A stretch of DNA of 64,000 bases from Luteimonas sp. ANT-B3E (lineage in GTDB: Bacteria; Pseudomonadota; Gammaproteobacteria; Xanthomonadales; Xanthomonadaceae), in assembly GCA_001683895.1 (NCBI GenBank), contig LXQJ01000052.1:17116-81115 (forward strand). Direction: 5' to 3'. The notes beneath the pieces were generated by a model. That model was given only the letters and a program-made list of their open reading frames with translations. It had not been told where the DNA came from and ran no database searches. Below, piece by piece: positions 56,236 through 64,000 of this stretch. Each line of letters starts with the position of its first letter. Position 1 is the stretch's first letter. The position numbers were made by a program, and so were the translations under genes.

Positions 56236-57747
56236 GTGTCGAACTGGCCCCTCCTGAGTCTCCTGATCTGGCTGCCGATTCTCGGCGGCGGCGCCGTGGT
56301 CGCGCTCGGCAACGGCCGGGCCGGTGCCGCGCGCTGGCTGTCGCTGGCGATCGCGCTGCTAGTGTTCGCGCTGAGCATCCCGCTGTACACCGGCTTCGAC
56401 GCCACCGCGACGACGATGCAGTTCGTCGAGCAGCGCGCCTGGATCCCGGCCTACGACGTGCAGTACCACCTTGGCGTCGACGGCATCGCGATCGCACTGA
56501 TCATGCTGACCACGTTGACCACCGCGCTTGTGCTGGTCGGCGCGTGGACCTCGATCGACAGGCGCGTCAGCCAGTACTGCGCGGCGTTCCTGGTCCTGGA
56601 AGGGCTGATGATCGGCGTGTTCTCCGCGGTCGACGCGCTGCTGTTCTATGTGTTCTTCGAGGGCATGCTGATCCCGATGTTCATCATCATCGGGGTCTGG
56701 GGTGGGCCGCGACGCGTGTTCGCGTCGCTCAAGTTCTTCCTCTACACCTTCCTCGGCTCGGTGTTCATGCTGGTCGGGCTGGTGTACCTGTACCTCAAGG
56801 CCGGAAGCTGGCAGCTGCCCGACCTGTACGCGCTGCCGCTCAACGCGACCGAGCAGACCTGGCTGTTCTTCGCGTTCCTGGCCGCGTTCGCGGTCAAGGT
56901 GCCGATGTTCCCGGTGCATACGTGGTTGCCCGACGCGCACGTCGAGGCCCCCACCGGCGGCTCGGTGATCCTGGCGGCGATCATGCTGAAGATCGGCGGC
57001 TACGGCTTCCTGCGCTTCACGCTGCCGATCGTGCCCGACGCGGGCCACGAGTGGGCGTGGCTGGTGATCGGGCTGTCGCTGGTCGCGATCGTCTATGTCG
57101 GCCTGGTGGCGATGGTCCAGCAGGACATGAAGAAGCTGATCGCGTACTCGTCGGTCTCGCACATGGGCTTCGTCACCCTGGGCACGTTCATCGCGTTCGC
57201 GCTGGTGCGCGACCTCGGCGCCGACGATGCGGCGCGGTTGGGCCTGCAGGGTGCGATGGTGCAGATGATCTCGCACGGCTTCATCTCCGGCGCGATGTTC
57301 TTCTGCGTGGGGGTCCTGTACGACCGGATGCATACCCGCATGATCCGTGACTACGGCGGCGTCGCCAACGTGATGCCGTGGTTCGCGACGTTCATGGTGC
57401 TGTTCGCGATGGCCAACTCGGGCCTACCCGGGACCTCGGGGTTCGTCGGCGAGTTCATGGTGATCCTGGCCGCGTTCCAGCACAGCCCGCTGATCGCCTT
57501 CGCGGCCGCGTTCACGCTGATCATCGGCGCGGCCTACACGCTGTGGCTCGTCAAGCGGGTGCTGTTCGGCGAGGTCGGCAACGCCCATGTCGCCGAGCTG
57601 CAGGACATCAACGCCCGCGAGACCCTGGTGCTGTCGGTGTTCGCCGTCGGCGTGCTGCTGCTCGGCATCTGGCCGAAGCCGCTGACCGACCTGATGGAGC
57701 CCTCCATCGCGCAGCTGGCGGCCATGCTGGCCAACAGCAAGCTGTGA
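56236..57747 (+). CDS. nuoM: NADH-quinone oxidoreductase subunit M
   Basis: NuoM is the middle antiporter-like proton pump. In 503 residues it has YHLGVDGIAIALIMLTTLTT with the conserved membrane glutamate in FFEGMLIPMFIIIGVWGGPR, the lysine helix AAFAVKVPMFPVHTWLPDAH, VEAPTGGSVILAAIMLKIGG and AYSSVSHMGFVTLGTF. The GTG start lies 6 nt after the nuoL stop. Confidence 0.96.
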   Translation: MSNWPLLSLLIWLPILGGGAVVALGNGRAGAARWLSLAIALLVFALSIPLYTGFDATATTMQFVEQRAWIPAYDVQYHLGVDGIAIALIMLTTLTTALVLVGAWTSIDRRVSQYCAAFLVLEGLMIGVFSAVDALLFYVFFEGMLIPMFIIIGVWGGPRRVFASLKFFLYTFLGSVFMLVGLVYLYLKAGSWQLPDLYALPLNATEQTWLFFAFLAAFAVKVPMFPVHTWLPDAHVEAPTGGSVILAAIMLKIGGYGFLRFTLPIVPDAGHEWAWLVIGLSLVAIVYVGLVAMVQQDMKKLIAYSSVSHMGFVTLGTFIAFALVRDLGADDAARLGLQGAMVQMISHGFISGAMFFCVGVLYDRMHTRMIRDYGGVANVMPWFATFMVLFAMANSGLPGTSGFVGEFMVILAAFQHSPLIAFAAAFTLIIGAAYTLWLVKRVLFGEVGNAHVAELQDINARETLVLSVFAVGVLLLGIWPKPLTDLMEPSIAQLAAMLANSKL

Positions 57748-57775
57748 CCCCCACGACGATGACGAGCTCGCCGCA

Positions 57776-59257
57776 ATGATTTCCGGTCCGATGACGCCCC
57801 CCGTCCGAACCCTCGCCGACATCGCGCCGCTGGCGCCGGAGCTGGTCGTGATCCTCGGCGCGTTCGCGCTGCTCATGCTCGACCTGTTCGTGGACGAGCG
57901 CCGCCGCTTCGTCACCCAGGCGCTCGCGGTGGTGGTGCTGGCGGTCGCCGCGGCGATGATCGGTTTCGGCGTGGGCGGCCACGGCGTGGCGCTCGCGGGG
58001 ATGTTCGTCCGCGACACCACCGCCGACGTGCTGAAACTGTCGCTGCTGGTCGCGAGCGCGGTGTCGCTCCTCTACATCTGGCCGTTCCTGCGCGAGCGTG
58101 GGCTGTACAAGGGCGAGGTGCCGGTGCTGGTGCTGTTCGCGTCGGCAGGCATGATGCTGCTGGTGTCGGCCGGCAACCTGACCATGGTCTACGTCGGGCT
58201 GGAGCTGCTGGCGCTGTGCCAGTACGCGCTGGTCGCGACCGACCGCGACAGCCCGGTCGCGTCCGAGGCGGCGATGAAGTACTTCGTCCTCGGCGCACTC
58301 GCGTCGGGCATGCTGCTGTACGGCATGTCGCTGGTGTACGGCGCTACCGGTAGCCTCGACCTGCCGACCATCAACGCCGCGGCTGCCGGCCTGCAGGGCG
58401 AGGGCCGCACGCTCCTGCTCACCGGCACCGTGTTCCTGGTGGTGGGCATCGCGTTCAAGTTCGGCGCCGCGCCGTTCCACATGTGGCTGCCCGACGCCTA
58501 CCACGGCGCGCCGACTGCGATCACCGTGTTCATTGGCGCGGCTCCCACGCTGGCCACGTTCGGCATGGCCTACCGGCTGCTGGAAACCGGCGTCGGCCCG
58601 CTGTTCCCGCAGTGGCAGCTGCTGCTCGCCGGGCTTGCGGCGCTGTCGCTGGTGGTGGGCAACCTGTTCGCGCTGCCGCAGACCAACCTGAAGCGGCTGC
58701 TGGCGTATTCGACGGTGTCGCACATCGGGTTCCTGTTCCTCGGCCTCGCTGGCGGCGGCCCCGACGGTTACGCCGCGGCGATGTTCTATGCAATCAGCTA
58801 CGTGCTGATGGCGCTGGCGTCATGGTCGGCGATCGTGATGCTGTCGCGGCGCGACTTCGAGGCCGACCGCATCGACGACTACCGCGGGCTCAATGTCCGC
58901 AGTCCGTGGATGGCGGGGCTGATTCTCTGCATCATGGCGTCGCTGGCCGGCGTGCCTCCGTTCCTCGGCTTCTGGGCCAAGCTGGTGGTGCTGCGCGCCG
59001 CGCTCGAAGGCGGGCTGATGTGGCTGGCAATCGTCGGCATCGTGTTCGCGGTGGTCGGTGCGTTCTATTACCTGCGCGTCATCAGGGTCATGTACTTCGA
59101 CGAGCCGCAGTCGATGGCGGGCGGTCCGGGGACGATGCAGCCTCGCCCTGGCCTGATGCTGCGCGCGGTGTTCGTCGCCAACGCACTGGCGTTGCTGGTG
59201 CTGGGGCTGTTCTGGAGCCCGATCATGGCGTGGTGCCAGTACGCGTTCGGTGCCTGA
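57776..59257 (+). CDS. nuoN: NADH-quinone oxidoreductase subunit N
   Basis: NuoN is the proximal antiporter-like pump and the last nuo gene. The 493-residue sequence has LELLALCQYALVATDRDSPV, EAAMKYFVLGALASGMLLYG, IAFKFGAAPFHMWLPDAYHG, GAPTAITVFIGAAPTLATFG and YSTVSHIGFLFLGLAGG. ATG 57776 is used, with ATG 57791 as a close alternative. The stop is 54 bp before the tRNA-fMet promoter. Confidence 0.96.
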   Translation: MISGPMTPPVRTLADIAPLAPELVVILGAFALLMLDLFVDERRRFVTQALAVVVLAVAAAMIGFGVGGHGVALAGMFVRDTTADVLKLSLLVASAVSLLYIWPFLRERGLYKGEVPVLVLFASAGMMLLVSAGNLTMVYVGLELLALCQYALVATDRDSPVASEAAMKYFVLGALASGMLLYGMSLVYGATGSLDLPTINAAAAGLQGEGRTLLLTGTVFLVVGIAFKFGAAPFHMWLPDAYHGAPTAITVFIGAAPTLATFGMAYRLLETGVGPLFPQWQLLLAGLAALSLVVGNLFALPQTNLKRLLAYSTVSHIGFLFLGLAGGGPDGYAAAMFYAISYVLMALASWSAIVMLSRRDFEADRIDDYRGLNVRSPWMAGLILCIMASLAGVPPFLGFWAKLVVLRAALEGGLMWLAIVGIVFAVVGAFYYLRVIRVMYFDEPQSMAGGPGTMQPRPGLMLRAVFVANALALLVLGLFWSPIMAWCQYAFGA

Positions 59258-59311
59258 CGCGCGGTATCGCCCGCAGCGCGGCCGGTACAGCGAACCGTGC
59301 GTGTCGCGGGC

Positions 59312-59340
59312 TTGCAAATCATCCCGCGCCTGCGCATAAT
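59312..59340 (+). promoter_or_regulatory. Strong promoter for initiator tRNA-Met
   Basis: TTGCAA (59312-59317), a 17-bp spacer, CATAAT (59335-59340). The predicted start is near 59347, 6 nt before the mature tRNA. It is the best-formed sigma-70 promoter in the window. Confidence 0.75.
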
Positions 59341-59352
59341 TCCGCTCCTGAT

Positions 59353-59429
59353 GCGGGGTGGAGCAGTCTGGCAGCTCGTCGGGCTCATAACCCGAAGGTC
59401 GCAGGTTCAAATCCTGCCCCCGCTACCAG
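59353..59429 (+). tRNA. Initiator tRNA-fMet (CAT)
   Basis: A 77-nt tRNA with encoded CCA. Anticodon CAT at 59387-59389 in the stem-loop CGGGCTCATAACCCG, whose three consecutive G-C pairs mark initiator tRNAs. The first base T pairs against T at position 72 (TGCGGGG...CCCCGCT), so the end pair is a mismatch, the other initiator mark; E. coli has C-A there. D arm and T arm (CAGGTTCAAATCCTG) are canonical. It precedes rimP-nusA-infB, the classic metY position. Confidence 0.95.
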
Positions 59430-59532
59430 CTTCGCGAGATCGAGGTGCGCCCCCCGGGGCATGCGTCGACCACGCGGATCGGGCTAGGCCGGTGCGTCCT
59501 CCAGCGCCCGGCACCGGAATCCAGTGGTATCG

Positions 59533-59565
59533 GACAAGGGGCCCCATGGGCCCTTTGTCGTTTCT
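59533..59565 (+). terminator. Intrinsic terminator after tRNA-fMet
   Basis: GACAAGGGGCCC (59533-59544), loop CAT, GGGCCCTTTGTC (59548-59559): a 12-bp stem with one G-U pair, followed by GTTTCT. It lies about 100 bp after the tRNA and 75 bp before rimP. Confidence 0.7.
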
Positions 59566-59641
59566 GGCGTTCGGCAGGGCATAGATCGACGCGTCGCGGC
59601 GCCCGCCGCGGCCGGCACCGAAGGTAGGGTCCAGGCACACA

Positions 59642-60304
59642 GTGGCAGACAAGGCGACCGACATCGCGACATTGCTTGGCCCGACGGTGGCATCGCTCGG
59701 GCTCGAACTGCTGGGCGCGGAGTATCTTCCGGCTCCCAGCAGTGCGGTGCTGCGCCTGTATATCGACCGCCCCGGCGCCGATCCAAATGACCCGTCGACG
59801 GGCGTAACGATCGAAGACTGCGAGGCGGTCAGCCGCGAGGTGTCCGCGCAGCTTGACGTCGAGGACCCGATCAGCAGCCAGTACACGCTGGAGGTGTCCT
59901 CGCCGGGGGTCGACCGGCTGCTGTTCACGGTCGCGCAGTTCGCCCGATTCATCGGGCAGCGGGCGAAGGTCGGGCTGAAGCTGCCGCAGGATGGACGCCG
60001 CCGGCTGCAGGGCATGATCAGCGCGGTTGTCGAAGGCGAGGGCGGGCGTGCTGGCAGCGTGACCTTCGACGTCGACGGGCAGCCGTTCACGGTGTCGGCC
60101 GACAACGTCGACAAGGCCCGGCTGATGCCCGACTGGGTTGCACTGGGTTATGCGCCGGCGCAGGACGCATCGGGCCGCGATGCGCGCCCGGGCAAGGGCG
60201 AGGCGCGGCCGAGAGGCGCGACACGGGATGGCGGCAACGCGGGTGAGGCATCGGATCAACGAACCAACAAGCCGGCGGCCAGCAAGCCGACCGCTGCGGA
60301 GTAG
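59642..60304 (+). CDS. rimP: Ribosome maturation factor RimP
   Basis: RimP helps assemble the 30S subunit. The 220-residue product has the family blocks [46 protein letters not shown] and [15 protein letters not shown], followed by the Sm-like C-terminal domain. The last about 50 residues ([20 protein letters not shown] and on) are a hydrophilic extension beyond the usual 150-170. The start is GTG 59642; TAGGGT at 59625-59630 is a possible -10 box that would leave almost no leader. nusA follows 8 nt later. Confidence 0.93.
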   Translation: MADKATDIATLLGPTVASLGLELLGAEYLPAPSSAVLRLYIDRPGADPNDPSTGVTIEDCEAVSREVSAQLDVEDPISSQYTLEVSSPGVDRLLFTVAQFARFIGQRAKVGLKLPQDGRRRLQGMISAVVEGEGGRAGSVTFDVDGQPFTVSADNVDKARLMPDWVALGYAPAQDASGRDARPGKGEARPRGATRDGGNAGEASDQRTNKPAASKPTAAE

Positions 60305-60312
60305 AGAAGCAC

Positions 60313-61824
60313 ATGAGCAAGGAACTGTTGCTGGTCGTGGACGCGGTTGCCAATGAGAAGGGCGTGCCGGAGTCGGTGATCCTGGAGGCCATCGAGGCCG
60401 CGTTGGCCACAGCGGCCAAGAAGCGCTACGCCGAGGACGAGGTGCTGACCCGCGTGTCGATCGACGCCGAGACCGGCGAGTACGAGACCTTCCGCCGCTG
60501 GGAGGTGGTCGCCGACGACGTCGTGATGGAGTCGCCCGACCGCCAGATCCGGCTGATGGACGCCATCGACGAGGCCGAGGGCGTCGATGTCGGCGACTAC
60601 ATCGAAGAGCAGATCGACAACGTGGACTTCGGCCGCATCGCCGCCCAGGCCGCGAAGCAGGTGATCGTGCAGCGCGTCCGCGAGGCCGAGCGCGCGCAGG
60701 TGGTGGATGCCTGGAAGGACCGCGTCGGCGAGCTGGTGACCGGCATCGTCAAGCGCGTCGAGCGCGGCAGCGTATACGTCGACCTCGGCGGCAACGCCGA
60801 AGCCTTCATCCCGAAGGACCGTGCGATCCCGCGCGACGTCGTCCGCGCCGGCGACCGCATCCGCGGCTACCTCTACGACGTGCGCACCGAGCCGCGCGGG
60901 CCGCAGCTGTTCATCAGCCGCGCCGCGCCGGAATTCATGATGGAGCTGTTCAAGCTCGAGGTGCCCGAGGTCGGCCAGGGCCTCGTCGAGATCAAGGCCT
61001 GCGCGCGCGACCCCGGCGACCGCGCCAAGATCGCCGTCGTCGCCTACGACACCCGCACCGATCCGATCGGCGCCTGCATCGGCATGCGCGGTTCGCGCGT
61101 GCAGGCGGTGTCCAACGAGCTCAACGGCGAGCGCGTGGACATCGTGCTGTGGTCCGACAACCCCGCGCAGTTCGTCATCAACGCGATGGCGCCGGCCGAG
61201 GTGCAGTCGATCGTGGTCGACGAGGACAAGCACTCGATGGACCTGGCGGTGGCCGAGGACCGGCTGGCGCAGGCGATCGGCAAGGGTGGCCAGAACGTGC
61301 GCCTCGCCAGCCGCCTGGCGGGCTGGCAGCTCAACGTGATGACGCAGGACCAGGTCGCGGAGAAGTCCGAGGCGGAGCAGTCCGCCGCGCGCGCGCTGTT
61401 CGTCGAGAAGCTCGAGGTCGACGAGGAGATCGCCAACATCCTGGTGACCGAGGGCTTCAGCACGGTCGAGGAGATCGCGTACGTGCCGGTCGGCGAGCTG
61501 CTGGCGGTGGAGGGCTTCGACGAGGACATCGTCGAGGAACTGCGCGCCCGCGCCCGCGACTCGCTGCTCAACGACGCGCTGGCGGTGGAAGAGGAGCTCG
61601 ACGGGAACGCGCCCGCCGACGACCTGCTGGCGCTGGAGGGCATGGACGACGAAACCGCGTTCGCGCTCGCCGCCCGAGGCGTGCGCACCAGCGAAGACCT
61701 GTCCGACCTGGGCGCCGACGAAGTCGTCGATTTCGCCATCGAGGGGCTCGACGCCACGCGCGCCGCGGCACTGATCCTGGCCGCGCGCGCCGAAGAGATC
61801 GCGCGCCTGGAGCGCGAAGGCTAG
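60313..61824 (+). CDS. nusA: Transcription termination/antitermination protein NusA
   Basis: NusA binds RNA polymerase and nascent RNA and modulates pausing, termination and antitermination. In 503 residues the order is an N-terminal polymerase-binding domain (to about 130), S1 domain (about 135-200, TGIVKRVERGSVYVDLGGNA), KH1/KH2 (GACIGMRGSRVQAVSNELNG and AIGKGGQNVRLASRLAGWQL) and two acidic helix-hairpin-helix repeats (ILVTEGFSTVEEIAYVP, LLALEGMDDETAFALAARGV), the autoinhibitory gammaproteobacterial form. Between rimP and infB. Confidence 0.97.
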   Translation: MSKELLLVVDAVANEKGVPESVILEAIEAALATAAKKRYAEDEVLTRVSIDAETGEYETFRRWEVVADDVVMESPDRQIRLMDAIDEAEGVDVGDYIEEQIDNVDFGRIAAQAAKQVIVQRVREAERAQVVDAWKDRVGELVTGIVKRVERGSVYVDLGGNAEAFIPKDRAIPRDVVRAGDRIRGYLYDVRTEPRGPQLFISRAAPEFMMELFKLEVPEVGQGLVEIKACARDPGDRAKIAVVAYDTRTDPIGACIGMRGSRVQAVSNELNGERVDIVLWSDNPAQFVINAMAPAEVQSIVVDEDKHSMDLAVAEDRLAQAIGKGGQNVRLASRLAGWQLNVMTQDQVAEKSEAEQSAARALFVEKLEVDEEIANILVTEGFSTVEEIAYVPVGELLAVEGFDEDIVEELRARARDSLLNDALAVEEELDGNAPADDLLALEGMDDETAFALAARGVRTSEDLSDLGADEVVDFAIEGLDATRAAALILAARAEEIARLEREG

Positions 61825-61846
61825 GGAGCCCGCGGACGCACGGGGC

Positions 61847-61852
61847 TAGAAT
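61847..61852 (+). promoter_or_regulatory. infB: Possible -10 box (TAGAAT) for infB
   Basis: TAGAAT lies 22 bp after the nusA stop and 50 bp before the infB ATG. It predicts a 44-nt leader that consists mostly of the hairpin at 61863-61884. No strong -35 box. Confidence 0.4.
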
Positions 61853-61862
61853 CGTTCTTTCA

Positions 61863-61884
61863 GGCGCCGGCCACGGCCGGCGCC
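61863..61884 (+). other. GC-only hairpin between nusA and infB
   Basis: GGCGCCGGCC (61863-61872) and GGCCGGCGCC (61875-61884) form a perfect 10-bp stem with a 2-nt loop (9 bp with a 4-nt loop in practice). No T-run follows. It ends 18 nt before the infB ATG, so it may act as a pause, processing or translational-control element rather than a terminator. Confidence 0.55.
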
Positions 61885-61902
61885 ACATGACACGGAATCC
61901 GA

Positions 61903-64000
61903 ATGTCGCAGCAAACCACCATCCGCAAGCTGGCCGCACTGGTGAACACGCCGGTCGAGAAACTGCTCGTGCAGCTGTCCGAGGCGGGAATGGCGTTTAC
62001 CGATCCCGACCAGGTCGTGACCAGCACCGAGAAGGTCAAGCTGCTGGGCTTCCTGCGGCGCACCCACGGCAAGGGCGACCAGCCCGTCGAGGACGCGATC
62101 GCGCCGCGCAGGATCACGCTCAACCGCAGCCAGAAGCAGGAGCTGACGGTCGGCGGCGGAAAGAACCGCGCGACGGTCGACGTGCTGGTGCGCAAGAAGG
62201 TCACGTTGGTCAAGCCGGGCGATGGCGCGCCCATCCGCACGGCGGCCGAGGTGGAAAGCGACGAGCGCGCTGAAATCCTGCGCAAGCTCGAGGAGTCGCG
62301 CCAGCGCAACCTGACAGAGCAGCAGAAGCTGGCCGAGCAGGACCGCGAGCGCGCCGACGAGGCGGCCGCGCGCAAGCGCAAGGAGACCGAGGACGCCGAG
62401 CGCCTGGTCGCCGAAGCCGCGCTGGCCGTCGCCGCGCCTCCCGAGTCGGATGCCGGCACGCGCAAGGCCGCGCATGGCCACGGCCATCCGAAGCCCGCTG
62501 CCGCGCCACGCGGCGACGAGCGCCCGGGTGCCGGCGCCGGTCACAAGCAGAAGGGCAGCCGCGGCTCTCACGTGATGGTCGCCGGCGTCGAAGACGACGA
62601 CGGCGCCGCCGCGCGCTTCGCCGGGCAGCTCCACCTCAGTGCCAGCGAGCGCGCGCGCCGCAGCACCGTGCGCGCCAAGCCCAAGCCGCGCCGCAACCTC
62701 GACCAGTCACGCAGCGGCTCGGGCGAGCACGCGTTCACCCGCCCGACCGAGCGCCAGGTGCGCGACGTCGCCATCGGTGACGCGATCACGGTCGCGGACC
62801 TGGCGCAGAAGCTCGCGCTGAAGGGCGGCGACGTGGTCAAGGCGCTGTTCAAGATGGGCGTCATGGCGACCATCACCCAGTCGATCGACCACGACACCGC
62901 GGCGCTGGTCGTCGAGGAGCTCGGCCACCGGCCGGTGCGCGCCGATGCCGACGACGCCGAGTCCGAGCTGCTGGCCCACGTCGAGCAGGCGCAGGGCGAC
63001 CTCGCGCCGCGTCCGCCGGTGGTCACCATCATGGGCCACGTCGACCACGGCAAGACCTCGCTGCTGGACTACATCCGCACCACCAAGGTGGCGTCCGGCG
63101 AAGCCGGTGGCATCACCCAGCACATCGGCGCGTACCACGTCGAGACCGCCAACGGCGTCATCAGCTTCCTCGACACGCCCGGCCACGCCGCGTTCTCGTC
63201 GATGCGCGCCCGCGGCGCGAAGCTGACGGACATCGTGGTGCTGGTGGTGGCCGCCGACGATGGCGTGATGCCGCAGACGATCGAGGCGATCAAGCACGCC
63301 AAGGCCGCCGCGGTGCCGTTGATCATCGCGATCAACAAGATCGACAAGTCCGATGCCGACCCGGGCCGGATCCGCAACGAACTGCTGACCCACGACGTGG
63401 TCGCCGAGGATTTCGGTGGCGACGTGCAGATGGTCGAGCTGTCGGCCAAGACCGGACTCGGCGTCGACGGGCTGCTGGACGCAATCACCCTGCAGGCCGA
63501 GGTGCTGGAGCTGACGGCGGCGCCGGAAGGCCGCGCGTCCGGCGTCGTCATTGAGTCTTCGCTGGACAAGGGTCGTGGCCCGGTCGCCACCGTGCTGGTG
63601 CAGCAGGGCGCACTCTCCAAGGGCGACTACCTTGTCTGCGGCGTGCAGTATGGCCGCGTGCGGGCGCTGTTCGATGAGACCGGCACCCAGGTGCCGAGCG
63701 CGGGGCCGTCGATCCCGGTGCAGGTGCTGGGCCTGTCCGGCGTGCCTGACGCGGGCGACGATTTCGTCGTTGTCGCCGACGAGCGCCTGGCCAAGGAGGT
63801 CGCGCAGCAGCGCGAGAACAAGCGGCGCGAGTCGCGGCTGGTCGGCGTGCCGGGCAACCGCATGGAAGACATCATGGCGCAGATGGGACAGGCCGAAGGC
63901 CAGCTCAGCCTGCCGCTGATCATCAAGGCCGACGTGCAGGGTTCGGTGCAGGCGCTGCGCGAGGCGCTGACCGCGCTGACCACCGACGCCATCCGTATCA
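61903..64000 (+). CDS. infB: Translation initiation factor IF-2 (3' end beyond window)
   Basis: IF2 is the GTPase that brings fMet-tRNA to the 30S subunit and promotes subunit joining. About 699 codons are present and the frame is open at the right edge. The order is an IF2_N domain ([20 protein letters not shown]), a long charged linker with coiled-coil and His/Gly/Ala-rich parts (about 110-290), a second IF2_N-like domain ([20 protein letters not shown]), then the G domain with GHVDHGKT (378-385), DTPGH (424-428) and NKID (478-481), and domain II. An internal start that would give a shorter IF2 isoform could exist but none is certain. ATG 61903 has only a weak GGA upstream. Confidence 0.96.
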   Translation, partial: MSQQTTIRKLAALVNTPVEKLLVQLSEAGMAFTDPDQVVTSTEKVKLLGFLRRTHGKGDQPVEDAIAPRRITLNRSQKQELTVGGGKNRATVDVLVRKKVTLVKPGDGAPIRTAAEVESDERAEILRKLEESRQRNLTEQQKLAEQDRERADEAAARKRKETEDAERLVAEAALAVAAPPESDAGTRKAAHGHGHPKPAAAPRGDERPGAGAGHKQKGSRGSHVMVAGVEDDDGAAARFAGQLHLSASERARRSTVRAKPKPRRNLDQSRSGSGEHAFTRPTERQVRDVAIGDAITVADLAQKLALKGGDVVKALFKMGVMATITQSIDHDTAALVVEELGHRPVRADADDAESELLAHVEQAQGDLAPRPPVVTIMGHVDHGKTSLLDYIRTTKVASGEAGGITQHIGAYHVETANGVISFLDTPGHAAFSSMRARGAKLTDIVVLVVAADDGVMPQTIEAIKHAKAAAVPLIIAINKIDKSDADPGRIRNELLTHDVVAEDFGGDVQMVELSAKTGLGVDGLLDAITLQAEVLELTAAPEGRASGVVIESSLDKGRGPVATVLVQQGALSKGDYLVCGVQYGRVRALFDETGTQVPSAGPSIPVQVLGLSGVPDAGDDFVVVADERLAKEVAQQRENKRRESRLVGVPGNRMEDIMAQMGQAEGQLSLPLIIKADVQGSVQALREALTALTTDAIRI

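Overview
The window is a GC-rich (about 70% by eye) chromosomal segment from a gammaproteobacterium. It is almost certainly of the Xanthomonadaceae, in the Lysobacter/Luteimonas/Xanthomonas neighbourhood. The support is gene order and protein character: queG/nnr-tsaE-amiC-mutL, metG-rnfB-like, asd-fimV-truA-trpFBA-accD-glmM, tpiA-secG-tRNA-Leu-nuoA-N, and tRNA-fMet-rimP-nusA-infB. I see no insertion sequence, prophage, integrase, CRISPR array or rRNA. Gene density is high, many starts are GTG or TTG, and 1-4 nt stop/start overlaps are common. The genus is an inference.

Layout. 1-7960: partial queG diverges from nnr-tsaE-amiC-mutL-DUF1684 lipoprotein-TraB/GumN protein. 7961-8277: no protein gene, but a nested hairpin followed by a T-run, a candidate small RNA. 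8278-11463 (minus): an orphan RnfB-like ferredoxin, metG and a DUF2147 protein. 11706-13293: apbC (Mrp) and dcd. 13324-18747 (minus): a 5-oxoproline (pyroglutamate) operon, HIT protein-pxpB-pxpC-pxpA-DUF969-DUF979-pcp. 18819-22398: rimO, then greB and a HerA-like ATPase on the minus strand. 22571-27361: a cell-wall stretch with an MltD-like transglycosylase, a lipoprotein of unknown role and a 742-residue LysM/transglycosylase/PG-binding/degenerate-M23 protein. 27479-31195: psd and a SCO copper chaperone (minus), then prmB and aroC (plus). 31465-43998: asd, a 646-bp repeat-bearing gap, fimV, truA, trpF, trpB, trpA, accD, glmM, a 2-oxoglutarate/Fe(II) oxygenase, a uracil/hypoxanthine-DNA glycosylase (minus), tpiA and secG. 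44052-59257: tRNA-Leu(GAG) and the full 14-gene nuo operon. 59353-64000: initiator tRNA-Met, rimP, nusA and the first about 700 codons of infB.

How genes work together. Pcp releases 5-oxoproline from peptides, the DUF969/DUF979 pair is the likely importer and PxpABC opens the ring to glutamate. TrpF, TrpB and TrpA carry the last tryptophan steps next to AccD (fatty acid synthesis) and GlmM (peptidoglycan precursors). AmiC, the MltD-like enzyme, the LysM protein and FimV act at or bind the cell wall. NuoA-N is complete respiratory complex I. RimP, NusA and IF2 form the conserved ribosome/transcription/translation operon.

Most of the window is core metabolism. The points most worth a second look are: aroC, which has no ATG, GTG or TTG start upstream of its catalytic FGESHG motif and seems to start at CTG; the candidate structured RNA at 8108-8209; a symmetric -10 region that seems to serve divergent, nearly leaderless queG and nnr; the inverted and tandem repeats upstream of fimV; the multi-domain wall protein with no signal peptide and a degenerate M23 domain; and the HIT gene fused by overlap to the pyroglutamate operon.
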